A stretch of 64,000 bases of DNA from Rhodocyclaceae bacterium (GTDB lineage Bacteria; Pseudomonadota; Gammaproteobacteria; Burkholderiales; Rhodocyclaceae): contig JADKDD010000002.1 of NCBI GenBank assembly GCA_016718525.1, forward strand, positions 248,001 through 312,000. The letters run 5' to 3'. The translations under genes were made by a program, and so were the position numbers. Below, piece by piece: positions 27,285 to 37,661 of the stretch; position 1 is the first letter of the stretch; each line of letters begins with the position of its first letter. The notes beneath the pieces were generated by a model. The model saw only the letters and a list, made by a program, of their open reading frames with translations, was not told where the DNA came from and did no database searches.

Positions 27285-27758
27285 TCAGCCTATGGGTCGC
27301 TGCGCACGGCGTTCGTAGAGTACATCAGGACAACGCTCCTCGTTTGTCTGACCATCAGTGAACTGTAACGCATGAAACCCATGCCGTTCATAAAACCGCC
27401 GCGCCCCCGCGTTTGCTTGAAAGGTATAGAGCCGGATCGGCAAGGAGGTTTGCTGAACCACGTGTTCCAGCATTACTGAACCTATGCCGAGGCCGACCGC
27501 CGCCGGATGAACATACATTTGCTCGATCCAGCAATGTTCACCGATCTGGGACGTGGCAACCAGCGCGACGATATTGCCACTACGCTGCGCCACTGTAACG
27601 CCACCACCAGGGATCAGTTGCTCGCCCACCCAATCGCGTATTTCGGCTTCGGTATGTGCGGAAGGGGCATAAGGCATGAAGGTAGAACGACCCGCAATGA
27701 GAATATCGGAAACCATCGTGCGGTCACTTAGCTCTGCGGGACGAAGCGTGATGTCCAT
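27285..27758 (-). CDS. GNAT family N-acetyltransferase
   Basis: Transfers an acyl group from acyl-CoA to an unknown amine. GCN5 fold of 157 residues: ITLRPAELSDRTMV at the start, the CoA pyrophosphate loop VHPAAVGLGIGSVMLEHVV, and the final NAGARRFYERHGFHAL signature. ATG 27758 is the natural family start; the upstream frame is not GNAT-like. Small acetyltransferases of this type are frequent cargo of integron cassettes, and its neighbours support that reading, but no attC site is seen directly beside it. Confidence 0.88.
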   Translation of the reverse strand: MDITLRPAELSDRTMVSDILIAGRSTFMPYAPSAHTEAEIRDWVGEQLIPGGGVTVAQRSGNIVALVATSQIGEHCWIEQMYVHPAAVGLGIGSVMLEHVVQQTSLPIRLYTFQANAGARRFYERHGFHALQFTDGQTNEERCPDVLYERRAQRPIG

Positions 27759-27910
27759 GACGGCTGGTGTCCGGGCTATGCCGGGCTCTTGGCCATCAAT
27801 CTCAGCCGGCACCGCGTGTCGAGCGCTGGACGGCCAGCGCACAATGGACCGCAGGCTCAGGGCTTGTTGGCCGGCGTTCCACCCAGTTGGGGATCGGCTT
27901 AAGCGAAAGC

Positions 27911-28342
27911 TCAGGCCGCACTTGGTGGAGGCTGAACTTGCTGAGGCTGCTTGTCGTATTGTTGTAGCGCAAGGTTCAAACAAGCCCACGAAGCGGCGCT
28001 TGAAGACCATATGTTTGCGGTTGGGACGATTGCCGATGGGTCATCGAGTGTTCCAATGCGCACTACCGAAAGTCCCGGGCGACCGGTGTTTTCAGCGAAC
28101 AGGTGGCAACCGCAGTGAGGGCAGAACCTTCGGCGGACGCTATTGCCGCTGTCTGCAACGCTGGCGTATTCGCTGAGGGTTCCCTCGATGTGGATTGATG
28201 AGGTAGGAAATATCGCATTGACTGTCCCGTTGCCCGATATGTGCTGACAATCCCGGCACCAGCAGATTCGTGAAACTACCGGCTCGCCAGTCAAGCGATA
28301 TCGGAGATTGCCGCAAAGACAGCTGCCTGTCAGTTCTTGCAT
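27911..28342 (-). CDS. GFA/CENP-V domain protein (glutathione-dependent formaldehyde-activating-like)
   Basis: Zinc-binding Mss4-like fold of 143 residues. Cys ligands are plain: GSCLCGNLRYRL, CWCRDCQ and FCPHCGCHLF, plus the C-terminal IWSSSAASWACL. The family is named after a formaldehyde-glutathione enzyme, but most members have unknown substrates. ATG 28342 is chosen, with GGAGG 6 bases upstream. GFA proteins are common in chromosomal integron cassettes. No clear attC separates it from the DUF4345 gene, only a GCGGC/GCCGC hairpin near 28394-28411. Confidence 0.88.
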   Translation of the reverse strand: MQELTGSCLCGNLRYRLTGEPVVSRICWCRDCQHISGNGTVNAIFPTSSIHIEGTLSEYASVADSGNSVRRRFCPHCGCHLFAENTGRPGLSVVRIGTLDDPSAIVPTANIWSSSAASWACLNLALQQYDKQPQQVQPPPSAA

Positions 28343-28439
28343 TTGTAGCCTCCTGGGAACCAAATAGAGACAGAGCGAAAGAATGCATTTTATGCGGCCA
28401 AGCGTGCCGCTTGAGCGAAGGATCAGGCCGCTCCATAAC

Positions 28440-28826
28440 CTAGGATCGCGGCCGATAAAAGTGCGCAACGGCCAGCACCCATGGCAACAAAAGTTCAGAA
28501 GTTAAATAACCCAACCACAGTGCCCGAGGCTCAGGCAGCCCGACGATGCTCATGGACAGCAGGCGCCCGCAACCCGCAACGAAGACTCCAGCAGCTATGA
28601 GATAGACCAGTGTGCCCTGCTGCCTCACCGTCACCGCTGACCAGGCGCAGATGATTCCCATGAACAGGTAGATCCCTGCCATGAAGCGATGGATGTTGTC
28701 CAGTCTCGGCGTGGTGTCTGGTTGGCCCAGGTACATCTGCAGCGAACCGCCAAAGATCGCGATGGCTGCAAAGGCAAAGAGGCTGACCCGAGCGACGATT
28801 TGGCTGGTGGAAAGCGGTGAGTTCAT
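28440..28826 (-). CDS. DUF4345 family small membrane protein
   Basis: A 128-residue protein with four predicted helices (~13-32, 46-64, 73-91, 105-121). Motifs typical of the family: FGGSLQMYLGQPDTTPRLDNIHRF (shown in part, with the central D-N-xHRF) and AGIYLFMGIICAW. Function unknown. It begins 38 bases after the R' end of an attC site and carries its own AAGG ribosome-binding stretch, the usual layout of an integron gene cassette. Confidence 0.8.
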   Translation of the reverse strand: MNSPLSTSQIVARVSLFAFAAIAIFGGSLQMYLGQPDTTPRLDNIHRFMAGIYLFMGIICAWSAVTVRQQGTLVYLIAAGVFVAGCGRLLSMSIVGLPEPRALWLGYLTSELLLPWVLAVAHFYRPRS

Positions 28827-28863
28827 TGCGGCGATCCTTGTGAGCTTGTGTAGTGAGTGAGTG

Positions 28864-28925
28864 GCCTAACGCGGTGGTGAGGGGCCGGTCGCTTCCTGGC
28901 TGTCTCTCTCGAAAATGGGTTGGGC
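28864..28925 (-). repeat. attC-like integron recombination site
   Basis: On the minus strand it opens with R'' GCCCAAC (28925-28919) and closes with R' GTTAGGC (28870-28864), matching RYYYAAC ... GTTRRRY over 62 bp, within the known attC size range. The internal arms pair only imperfectly. It lies 6 bases downstream of the toxin stop and just before the DUF4345 gene, exactly where a cassette boundary should fall. Confidence 0.78.
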
Positions 28926-28931
28926 CTCTGG

Positions 28932-29198
28932 TCACTCATAGTGCGTCCACATACGTGGGACACGAACCGTTCTTTCTTTGGCAAAAACTTCATACACTAT
29001 GCGGTGCTGAACATTGATGCGGCGAGAATATGCGCCAGCGAGATCACCGACCAATTTTTCGAAGGATGGTGGATTTTGAAATGGGTCGTTGCCAAGAACC
29101 GCAAGCATTTCTTGTGCATTTGGTTTAAGGCCGCTTGCCGCGAGCTCCTGTGCATCCTCCATTGCTTGCCTGGCATAATCAACCGCCCAACTCACCAC
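28932..29198 (-). CDS. yoeB: Txe/YoeB family toxin (ribosome-dependent mRNA interferase)
   Basis: RelE-fold toxin that cleaves mRNA at the ribosome when not held by its antitoxin. Family pattern over 88 residues: W near the start, PFQNPPSFEKLVGDLAGAYSRRI, then HRIVYEVF and the terminal HYE with the catalytic-type His-Tyr. The start overlaps the antitoxin stop by 7 bases. An attC site begins 6 bases after its stop. Toxin-antitoxin pairs are typical stabilising cargo in integron arrays. Confidence 0.92.
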   Translation of the reverse strand: MVSWAVDYARQAMEDAQELAASGLKPNAQEMLAVLGNDPFQNPPSFEKLVGDLAGAYSRRINVQHRIVYEVFAKERTVRVPRMWTHYE

Positions 29199-29434
29199 TT
29201 GAGAGCCTTGGAGCTTTTTGCGAGAGGTTCGACCATGCCAGTTTTGATGGACTCGCGCATGCCGGGTACGGCCAGTAGGTACAAGGTTTCTTGAATTGCG
29301 CTCGAGTCATCTGCAGAAAGTCGCACGACACTGCCGCGTTTTCCGGAAATGATGATTGGCTCATGCGACTCTACTGTTTGATCAATGAGCCGGTACTGAT
29401 TTGCGCGAGCTTCGCTAGCCGTAAGTGTGTTCAT
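29192..29434 (-). CDS. yefM: YefM/Phd family antitoxin
   Basis: Neutralises the downstream toxin and represses the operon. N-terminal Phd DNA-binding and dimerisation domain: NTLTASEARANQYRLIDQTV, EPIIISGKRGSVVRLS; the C-terminal toxin-binding part is short and flexible. ATG 29434 is set by GGAG six bases upstream. A promoter and palindromes lie between it and the group II intron. Confidence 0.92.
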   Translation of the reverse strand: MNTLTASEARANQYRLIDQTVESHEPIIISGKRGSVVRLSADDSSAIQETLYLLAVPGMRESIKTGMVEPLAKSSKALKW

Positions 29435-29459
29435 TTGATGCTCCTTCAAAGAAGCCAAA

Positions 29460-29487
29460 ATAGTATGCTATTGCGTACGCTTGCCAA
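29460..29487 (-). promoter_or_regulatory. Promoter and possible operator of the yefM-yoeB operon
   Basis: Minus-strand TTGGCA (-35) and TACTAT (-10) are 16 bases apart. A near-palindrome with ATAG/CTAT ends (29460-29471) overlaps the -10 and a perfect GCGTACGC palindrome (29473-29480) lies in the spacer, good places for antitoxin binding. Assigned by eye. Confidence 0.55.
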
Positions 29488-29517
29488 GTGGCCATATTGA
29501 TTGCGACAAGAAGGTCA

Positions 29518-31355
29518 ATCGGGATAGGAGAAAGCCTCACGGCCTCCCCCTCCCACACCACCGGACGTACGGGTCACGTATCCGGCGGTTCGACAAATTG
29601 AATTCCTACCGGGATGCAACATTCGGTAGCCCCAAGGTGATGAAGAACTGCAATGGTAACGCAAGCGCCAATGCCGGCGTCTTCGACAGCCGCCACGGGC
29701 CATGAGCTGACTTGCTGGTGTTCCACGCTTCACGCACTGATACCCCGCGTTTGCGTAGTTGCCGATAGCCCGATGACCCCCATTGCTTCCAGAGATAGCA
29801 GCGCAACTTGCGTCGTACCCATTTGTCGATCTCGCGCAGAGGACTCACTACTTCGGCAATACCGAAATAGGCTTTCCAACCAAGCAGGGATTTTCTAAGC
29901 TCCGCGACGAGTGCGCCAATACTGGTGCCTCGCGTACGACGGGTCAGTTCCCGTATCCGGTCTTTCAGCTTTTCAATGGCCTTGTCGGCTACCTTAAGCT
30001 TGGCACCGTTACGACTGACCGTGAAGCCCAGAAACTTGCGGTTCATGGGCCGATCAACCGCGCTTTTCAGCGGATTCACTGTGAGTCTCAGCGAGTCACT
30101 GATATAGCGTGTCACGCTTGCCATCACCCGCTTTCCCGCACGCTTACTTTTGACCATGATGTTGCAGTCATCGGCGTATCGAGCGAAGCGGTGGCCGCGC
30201 CGTTCCAGTTCCCAATCCAGTTCATCCAGCACCACATTGGCCAATACCGGCGAGAGCGGGCCGCCTTGCGGCACACCCAGTGTCGTGGCTGCGATGATGC
30301 CTGCCACACTCACGCCAGCCTTCAGATAGTGATTGATCAGGCGCAGCAGACTAGCTTCAACGCCGCGGCCCTTGAGTCGCACGATCAGCCGGTCATGATT
30401 GACCCGATCAAAGAAGGCTTGTATGTCCATATCTACCACCCAGCCAAAGCCTGCACGGATACTCGCCTGCACTTCGCGCACGGCCTGATGGGCCGAACGC
30501 TGCGGGCGAAATCCGTAGCTGTGATGATGGAAGTGAGGTTCCCATTGCACCGAGATAACTTGCGCAATGGCTTGCTGGATGAAGCGATCCAACACCGTCG
30601 GGATACCCAAAGGTCGGGTTGTCCCATCCGGCTTGGGAATCTCCACACGCTTGACGGGTTGCGGGCGATAACTGCCCGCTTCCAATTGCGCACGGATGCC
30701 CAGCCAGTGGTGCAGGAGGTACTTCGGCAGTTCATCGACTGTCATGCCATCGATGCCCGGCGCGCCTTGGTTCTGGCGCACTTGCTTCAATGCGCGTTGC
30801 AGATTGGCCCGTTCCAACACTTGGGCCAGCAACGCTTGGGTGTGAATCGACTCGGGTTGTCCTGACAATCCAGCGGCGAGTTCATCCTGCGGCAGCGCCG
30901 CAGCCTGCTTGCGCAGGTGGTCAGATGCAATCTCGTCTCTCTTCGTCATGAGCCCTTGTCTTTCATCGTTCGGGCCTTCGGCGGTGGCGCCGCCTACTAT
31001 GCCCTCTGCTGACTTCTCCACGGTATTCAGCATCCGTTGCCAGATGCCCAGCTTCAATGCTCCGAAGCACCAGAGAGATCTCCCGGGGTAAGACGCGTTA
31101 CCTTCACTGCATAGACGCCGGATTTACAAAATCCACCCTACACCGCAGATGGAGGACTTCGCGGTCACGTGCCCGCTCGTCCCGAGTGCATCACGCCTCA
31201 TATCCGATTCTTGTTCATCGTCCCGCAGTTTTGGATTGGGCTTCCTTCAGACCCCGCCTCGCGGCGACGCCCTTGCCCTTCTCCTTGCCTTCGGCTCTGC
31301 ATACCTGGCCATCGGACTTTCACCGACGAAGTAACGCGCCATGCCCGGCGCACAC
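29518..31355 (-). mobile_element. Group II intron, short class (probably IIC)
   Basis: Self-splicing retroelement of about 1.84 kb. At the 3' end the minus strand shows domain V, a GAACCGCCGGATACG... hairpin closed by ...CGTCCGGTGGT, then domain VI and a terminal CCCGAT ending at 29518. The 5' end is placed at a GTGTGCGCCGGGC start (31355; GTGCG two bases on is an alternative), followed by conserved domain I blocks. Just upstream sits a strong hairpin, AACCGG and CTGCC pairing with GGCAG and CCGGTT (31365-31392), the kind of stem that IIC introns insert behind. The encoded protein lacks an endonuclease domain, which also fits IIC. Confidence 0.85.
29606..31033 (-). CDS. ltrA: Group II intron reverse transcriptase/maturase
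   Basis: Intron-encoded protein that aids splicing and copies the intron into DNA. RT blocks are intact: QGAPGIDGMTVDEL, PKPDGTTRPLGIPTVLDR, FFDRVNHDRL, VPQGGPLSPVLANVVLDELD and the catalytic YADD in FARYADDCNI. These are followed by the maturase X region (LLGWKAYFGIAEV, RRKLRCYLWKQWG). No HNH endonuclease domain follows. ATG 31033 is one possible start; ATG 30949 also fits. The frame ends about ten bases before domain V. It appears complete and potentially active. Confidence 0.93.
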   Translation of the reverse strand: MLNTVEKSAEGIVGGATAEGPNDERQGLMTKRDEIASDHLRKQAAALPQDELAAGLSGQPESIHTQALLAQVLERANLQRALKQVRQNQGAPGIDGMTVDELPKYLLHHWLGIRAQLEAGSYRPQPVKRVEIPKPDGTTRPLGIPTVLDRFIQQAIAQVISVQWEPHFHHHSYGFRPQRSAHQAVREVQASIRAGFGWVVDMDIQAFFDRVNHDRLIVRLKGRGVEASLLRLINHYLKAGVSVAGIIAATTLGVPQGGPLSPVLANVVLDELDWELERRGHRFARYADDCNIMVKSKRAGKRVMASVTRYISDSLRLTVNPLKSAVDRPMNRKFLGFTVSRNGAKLKVADKAIEKLKDRIRELTRRTRGTSIGALVAELRKSLLGWKAYFGIAEVVSPLREIDKWVRRKLRCYLWKQWGSSGYRQLRKRGVSVREAWNTSKSAHGPWRLSKTPALALALPLQFFITLGLPNVASR

Positions 31356-31425
31356 GTTGCTCTTAACCGGTCTGCCGAAGGCAGGTCCGGTTGAATAGCG
31401 GGATAGCCGTCACTTTCGCCTCTGC

Positions 31426-31472
31426 GCCCAACTTCACAAAAACCTCCGAGTCCGCCTTGCGATACGTTAGAC
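31426..31472 (-). repeat. Imperfect attC-like site next to the intron
   Basis: Minus strand R'' GTCTAAC (31472-31466) and R' GTTGGGC (31432-31426), 47 bp apart end to end, shorter than usual. Inner arms pair weakly. The TAA stop of the UDG-like pseudogene lies inside R'', as is common in cassettes. The 5' end of the group II intron is about 70 bp further on. Confidence 0.5.
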
Positions 31473-32171
31473 GGCTCCTGCCGCATCCCGGCCTTCCCGC
31501 GTGAGCGCCAGCTCTGCGTCGTCCCCGGTGAGCCCCGCCATCTGCGATGACGCAGGTTAGATGGGCGGAACGACGGATGTAGGAGAGAGGCTATCGCGCA
31601 CCCAACGTCAGCGTCGCCAAATGTGGCACGTGTGATCAAGGACGTTCCTCTCGCGTCACGCTCAGCACACGTACCTGCAGGTCGCTCCCAAGCTCCGAGC
31701 TCGCGAGAGAGTGGCGCCAAGAACTCTAGGACGGGTTGCGCCAGTACCAGAATTAGCTTGGGCTGCTGGACCGCTAGTTGCCTCAGGAAAAACAGTTGAC
31801 ACCGATGTACAAATTGCGAGTCGGCTGCACCAGCAAATGTTCCTGTGGAAGGATCGTCTGTGCGCAACCCCAGATAGACATCCGTGAAGAAACAACGCGG
31901 GCGCGGTATTGGGACGGCATCGAGAAAGAGCAGCAGATTCCTCCACGTTGGATCTGTGAAAGTCCTGGCCAAGAACCATCACCCCGCCGATTGGTAGTGG
32001 TGGGACAACGGCGGCGTCTCCGCACCAGATTCCTGCGCTGCCGGGAAAGAAGTTGGACCCAGGAATCTGACTGGGGACTGCGACGACACCGAGCGGATAC
32101 GGTTCGACCGCTCTCGCCTCTTCAAAGAGGGCTCGCGCGGGGTGTTGATCCGGTAATCTTCTAACTGCCAC
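31467..32171 (-). pseudogene. Decayed uracil-DNA-glycosylase-like cassette gene
   Basis: Starts at GTG 32171 with AGGAG upstream and reads into the UDG-like motif PIGGVMVLGQDFH. Then about 20 codons usual for the family are missing and the frame changes. It resumes as DPTWRNLLLFLDAVPIPRPR, CFFTDVYLGLR and FVHRCQLFFLRQLAVQQPKL, and the C-terminal LLHPSFRPSNLRHRRW. A second shift near 31533 gives the end GDDAELALTREGRDAAGAV and a stop inside the attC-like R''. The family is a UDG-superfamily relative by its glycine motif and terminal HPS; activity would be lost here. Confidence 0.72.
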
Positions 32172-32186
32172 GCCTTCTCCTGTGGC

Positions 32187-32269
32187 GCCTAACGAATAGC
32201 GTTTATCCGCCGACGCGGAAGCGGTAGATGAGCGGGTGATGTCATATCGGCGGATAAACCTTGTTGGAC
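32187..32269 (-). repeat. attC integron recombination site (best copy)
   Basis: Minus strand: R'' GTCCAAC (32269-32263) and R' GTTAGGC (32193-32187), 83 bp in total. Between them is a perfect 13-bp inverted repeat GTTTATCCGCCGA (32201-32213) / TCGGCGGATAAAC (32247-32259) that would fold into the hairpin recognised by integron integrases. The UDG-like gene starts 16 bases after R'. Confidence 0.85.
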
Positions 32270-32427
32270 TGAACCGACGCTGGTGCGTTGGCTTATGGCG
32301 ATTGTAAGTTTCGCACGGAGCTTTTCGAACGGATTGCATAGTAGCAGCGCGCACGGTATGCCGTTTGCGCTTTAAAGCATGTAGGTGGGTTTTGCGAAGC
32401 ACGACTCGCAGTTGTGACAAACAACTC

Positions 32428-32454
32428 GCCAGTTGGTGCTGGCGGGACGGCGTC
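32428..32454 (+). repeat. Dispersed 27-bp repeat, copy upstream of uvrA
   Basis: Left half GCCAGTTGGTGCTGG, right half GGACGGCGTC. It lies in an open frame continuous with uvrA (would read PVGAGGTAS), although the real uvrA start is 53 bases downstream. Its inverted partner sits at the uvrA stop. Confidence 0.75.
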
Positions 32455-32506
32455 ACGGTATAGTCAGTGGTTGCCACCAAGCACTTTCACTCGAAGAAGC
32501 GGAAAC

Positions 32507-35402
<2,896 letters not shown>

Positions 35403-35404
<2 letters not shown>

Positions 35405-35429
35405 CGCCGTCCGATCAGCACCAACTGGC
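35403..35429 (-). repeat. Dispersed 27-bp repeat, copy at the uvrA stop
   Basis: Reverse-oriented copy: GCCAGTTGGTGCTG, then ATCG, then GACGGCGTC. Its first bases overlap the uvrA TGA. Inverted relative to the copy upstream of uvrA; the IS element begins 20 bp further on. Confidence 0.75.
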
Positions 35430-35448
35430 GAAGCGGTGATATCCCTAG

Positions 35449-36636
35449 GGAAGCACTGAACAAGTGACCGCAAAACGCAACGACATAATCAAATTGAGAC
35501 GAAATCGTGAAACGAAGTGAGTTTCGATCACAGATTGGCGCTGATCGACGCTCGAGTGCGGTTGATTTATTTGCATTTCGCTCATGCTGGACGCACCTCT
35601 CCTGTCAGCGGTCTTCCCCATTTGTTGAGGTTGAGCATCGCCAGCATGGCGAAGGCCCGATTGGCATTCTTGGCCAGACCGCGATAGCGAACTTTGGCAA
35701 AGCCCCACAGGCGTTTGATGGTCAAGAACGGATGTTCGACTTTCGAGCGCACACTGGATTTGCGGCGATTGGTCTCTCGATCCGCATCGGTCAGCGGACG
35801 GTTCCGGTAGGCACGCCGATTGGTGAAATCTTTCGCCCTCGGCGCAATCCCTCTAAGGCGCTCACGCTGCGCCTTGCCTCGGTACGCGCTGTCGCCATAA
35901 AAGCGCGTCTCGTCACCATGCAGCAAGTTGGGCACTTGCTGACTGTCATGCACATTGGCCGCCGTGACGCTGGCGCTATGCACCAAGCCAGTCTGACTAT
36001 CCGCGCCAATATGCAACTTCATCCCGAAGTGCCACTCGTTACCCTTCTTGGTTTGATGCATCTCTGGATCACGCGCCTTGTCCTGATTCTTGGTCGAGGG
36101 TGGTGCAGCGATCAGCGTGGCATCCACAATCGTGCCACCCGAAAGCTTCATGCCACTGGCCAGCAGCAACTCACCCACTTTCGCAAACAGCGCTGCGCCC
36201 AGATTGTGCTGCTCCATCAGGTGCCGGAACCCAAGCAGCGTGGTCGAATCCGGTATCCGCTCCTGTCCCAGATCAAACTGGCAGAACTCACGAAACACCG
36301 CCACATCGTAGAGCGCATCCTCGCAGGCTTCATCGGCCAGATTGAACCAGTTGGCGATGCAATACATCCGCAACATCCGCTCCAAGCCCACCGGCGGACG
36401 ACCATTCCCCACCTTCGGATAGTGCGGTTCGATCAGCGCACAGAACTCCTTCCATGGCATGAGCATTTCCATCCGTGCCAGAAACGCCGCCTTGCGCGTC
36501 GCCCGTTCATGCTTATCAAATCCCGCCACCGCCAATGTCATTTGTTTCATTCCGCTCATCCAACACTTCGATGCCCGCTATCAAACCACATCTCAAGTCG
36601 TTCAATCTCGCGAGTTGGGCCTTATTCAGTGTTTCC
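35449..36636 (-). mobile_element. IS5-family insertion sequence
   Basis: Complete 1188-bp element. Terminal inverted repeats GGAAGCACTGAACAAG (left) and GGAAACACTGAATAAG (right, reversed) differ at two positions. Flanked by the 4-bp direct repeat CTAG (35445-35448, 36637-36640), the usual target of this family. Carries one transposase gene. The right CTAG contains the nhaR stop codon. Confidence 0.92.
35582..36559 (-). CDS. IS5-family DDE transposase
   Basis: A 325-residue DDE transposase. N-terminal domain PHYPKVGNGRPPVGLERML and FCQFDLGQERIPDSTTLLGF; catalytic region with TIVDATLIAAPPSTKN (first Asp), FYGDSAYRG (second Asp) and RRKSSVRSKVEHPFLTIKR (Glu). The frame is intact from ATG 36559 to the stop, so the element may still move. 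Confidence 0.95.
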   Translation of the reverse strand: MSGMKQMTLAVAGFDKHERATRKAAFLARMEMLMPWKEFCALIEPHYPKVGNGRPPVGLERMLRMYCIANWFNLADEACEDALYDVAVFREFCQFDLGQERIPDSTTLLGFRHLMEQHNLGAALFAKVGELLLASGMKLSGGTIVDATLIAAPPSTKNQDKARDPEMHQTKKGNEWHFGMKLHIGADSQTGLVHSASVTAANVHDSQQVPNLLHGDETRFYGDSAYRGKAQRERLRGIAPRAKDFTNRRAYRNRPLTDADRETNRRKSSVRSKVEHPFLTIKRLWGFAKVRYRGLAKNANRAFAMLAMLNLNKWGRPLTGEVRPA

Positions 36637-37548
36637 CTAGGACGCGAAGACGTCCTTTTGCGTTGCGGTGACGATCGCCAGTGCGCCAGGATGCTTGAGT
36701 CGTCGCTCGGTGGTGATGGCGTAGAGTTCATCTGTTACCGTGTCGATTGCGCCAAGCCGTTTTACCGAATGCCGACGGCAGACATCTGCGCTGGTCGCGC
36801 TCGGTACCACGAACAAGCCGGCGCCAGCTTGCCCGAAGTACTTGAGTAGCGCACCGTCGTCAAACTCACCGATGATCTGTGGTCGGATGTCGTTTTCGGA
36901 AAACCACTGCATCAAGCCCGGGCGCAACGCGCCGTCTTCTCCCGGCAATAGGAACGGCGCATTGTCGAGGCACGCAGGAAACTTGCCGTGCAATGACTTG
37001 ATAACGCTTGGCGCACCCAGCACCGTTACATCACTGCGCCCGATCAGGTGGTTGTACGCACGGACATTGATGCGTTGGGTCATGGGTTGGTCGGCGACCA
37101 CCAAGTCCAGCCGATGGAGCGCCAGCTCTGCCAACAAGGCCGGAAGGCGCCCTTCGCGACAAACCAGCCTTACCCTTGGGTCTAACTGCAATGCCGGCTG
37201 CACCACGCGATAGGCCAAAGACTTCGGCACCGAATCGGAGATACCGATGCGAAATGGGGTCGCGGTCAGCACCGTCTGGTGCTTAACTACATCAATCAGC
37301 TCATTACCCAATGCAAAGATTTCATCGGCATAGCTGAGAATGCGTTTGCCCATCTCGGTGAGCTCCAACCGTCTGCCGACGCGGGTGAATAGCGCCACGC
37401 CAAGCACGCTTTCCAGCTCGGTCAACTGTCCGCTGATCGACTGTGGCGTCTTGTGCAGTTGTTCACTGGCGCGAGCGATGCTGCCAGTCTTGGCGACACT
37501 CCAGAAGTAGCGAAGATGCTTGAAATTGAGATTTGAAAATGCGTCCAT
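36637..37548 (-). CDS. nhaR: LysR-family regulator NhaR
   Basis: Transcription activator of the NhaR type, linked in enterobacteria to sodium/proton antiporter genes and osmotic stress. Winged helix at residues ~1-60 (LNFKHLRYFWSVAKTGSIAR, ASEQLHKTPQSISGQL) and a LysR effector domain with ADQPMTQRINVRAYNHLIG. Length 303 is normal. The stop TAG is part of the CTAG duplicated by the IS5 element, so the C-terminus is unchanged but the downstream sequence is the IS. No nhaA-like gene is present here. Divergent from raiA. Confidence 0.9.
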   Translation of the reverse strand: MDAFSNLNFKHLRYFWSVAKTGSIARASEQLHKTPQSISGQLTELESVLGVALFTRVGRRLELTEMGKRILSYADEIFALGNELIDVVKHQTVLTATPFRIGISDSVPKSLAYRVVQPALQLDPRVRLVCREGRLPALLAELALHRLDLVVADQPMTQRINVRAYNHLIGRSDVTVLGAPSVIKSLHGKFPACLDNAPFLLPGEDGALRPGLMQWFSENDIRPQIIGEFDDGALLKYFGQAGAGLFVVPSATSADVCRRHSVKRLGAIDTVTDELYAITTERRLKHPGALAIVTATQKDVFAS

Positions 37549-37661
37549 GACTGATCCTCTTCATCGGTTTTTTCGAAGTATAAACACTAAACATTCGAGT
37601 TGTTGGATGAAGCAGCATGTCCTACATTGACGCCTCCAAACAACTAAACAGGAGAATGAAA

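Larger units (their letters stand above)
32172..32506. other. Non-coding stretch upstream of uvrA
   Basis: Holds the strong attC site (32187-32269), a GTAGGTGGGTTTTGCGAAGC stretch near 32380 resembling remnants of a common proteobacterial intergenic repeat, and a copy of the dispersed repeat (32428-32454). No gene is seen. The uvrA promoter or SOS box should lie here, but I could not identify a LexA site. Confidence 0.6.

Noticed and set aside
28343..28439. attC site between the GFA and DUF4345 genes
   Set aside because: A GCGGC/GCCGC hairpin exists but no RYYYAAC or GTTRRRY boxes frame it.
29783..30865. Long plus-strand open frame opposite the intron reverse transcriptase
   Set aside because: Complement of a GC-rich coding gene; its translation has no recognisable domain.
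31247..31601. Intron 5' end at the GTGCGCG at 31601
   Set aside because: The UDG-like reading frame continues across it into the family motif LLHPSFRPSN, so the sequence there is cassette, not intron. The start near 31355 fits better.
35507..36640. Long plus-strand open frame opposite the IS5 transposase
   Set aside because: Shadow of the transposase gene, no family features.
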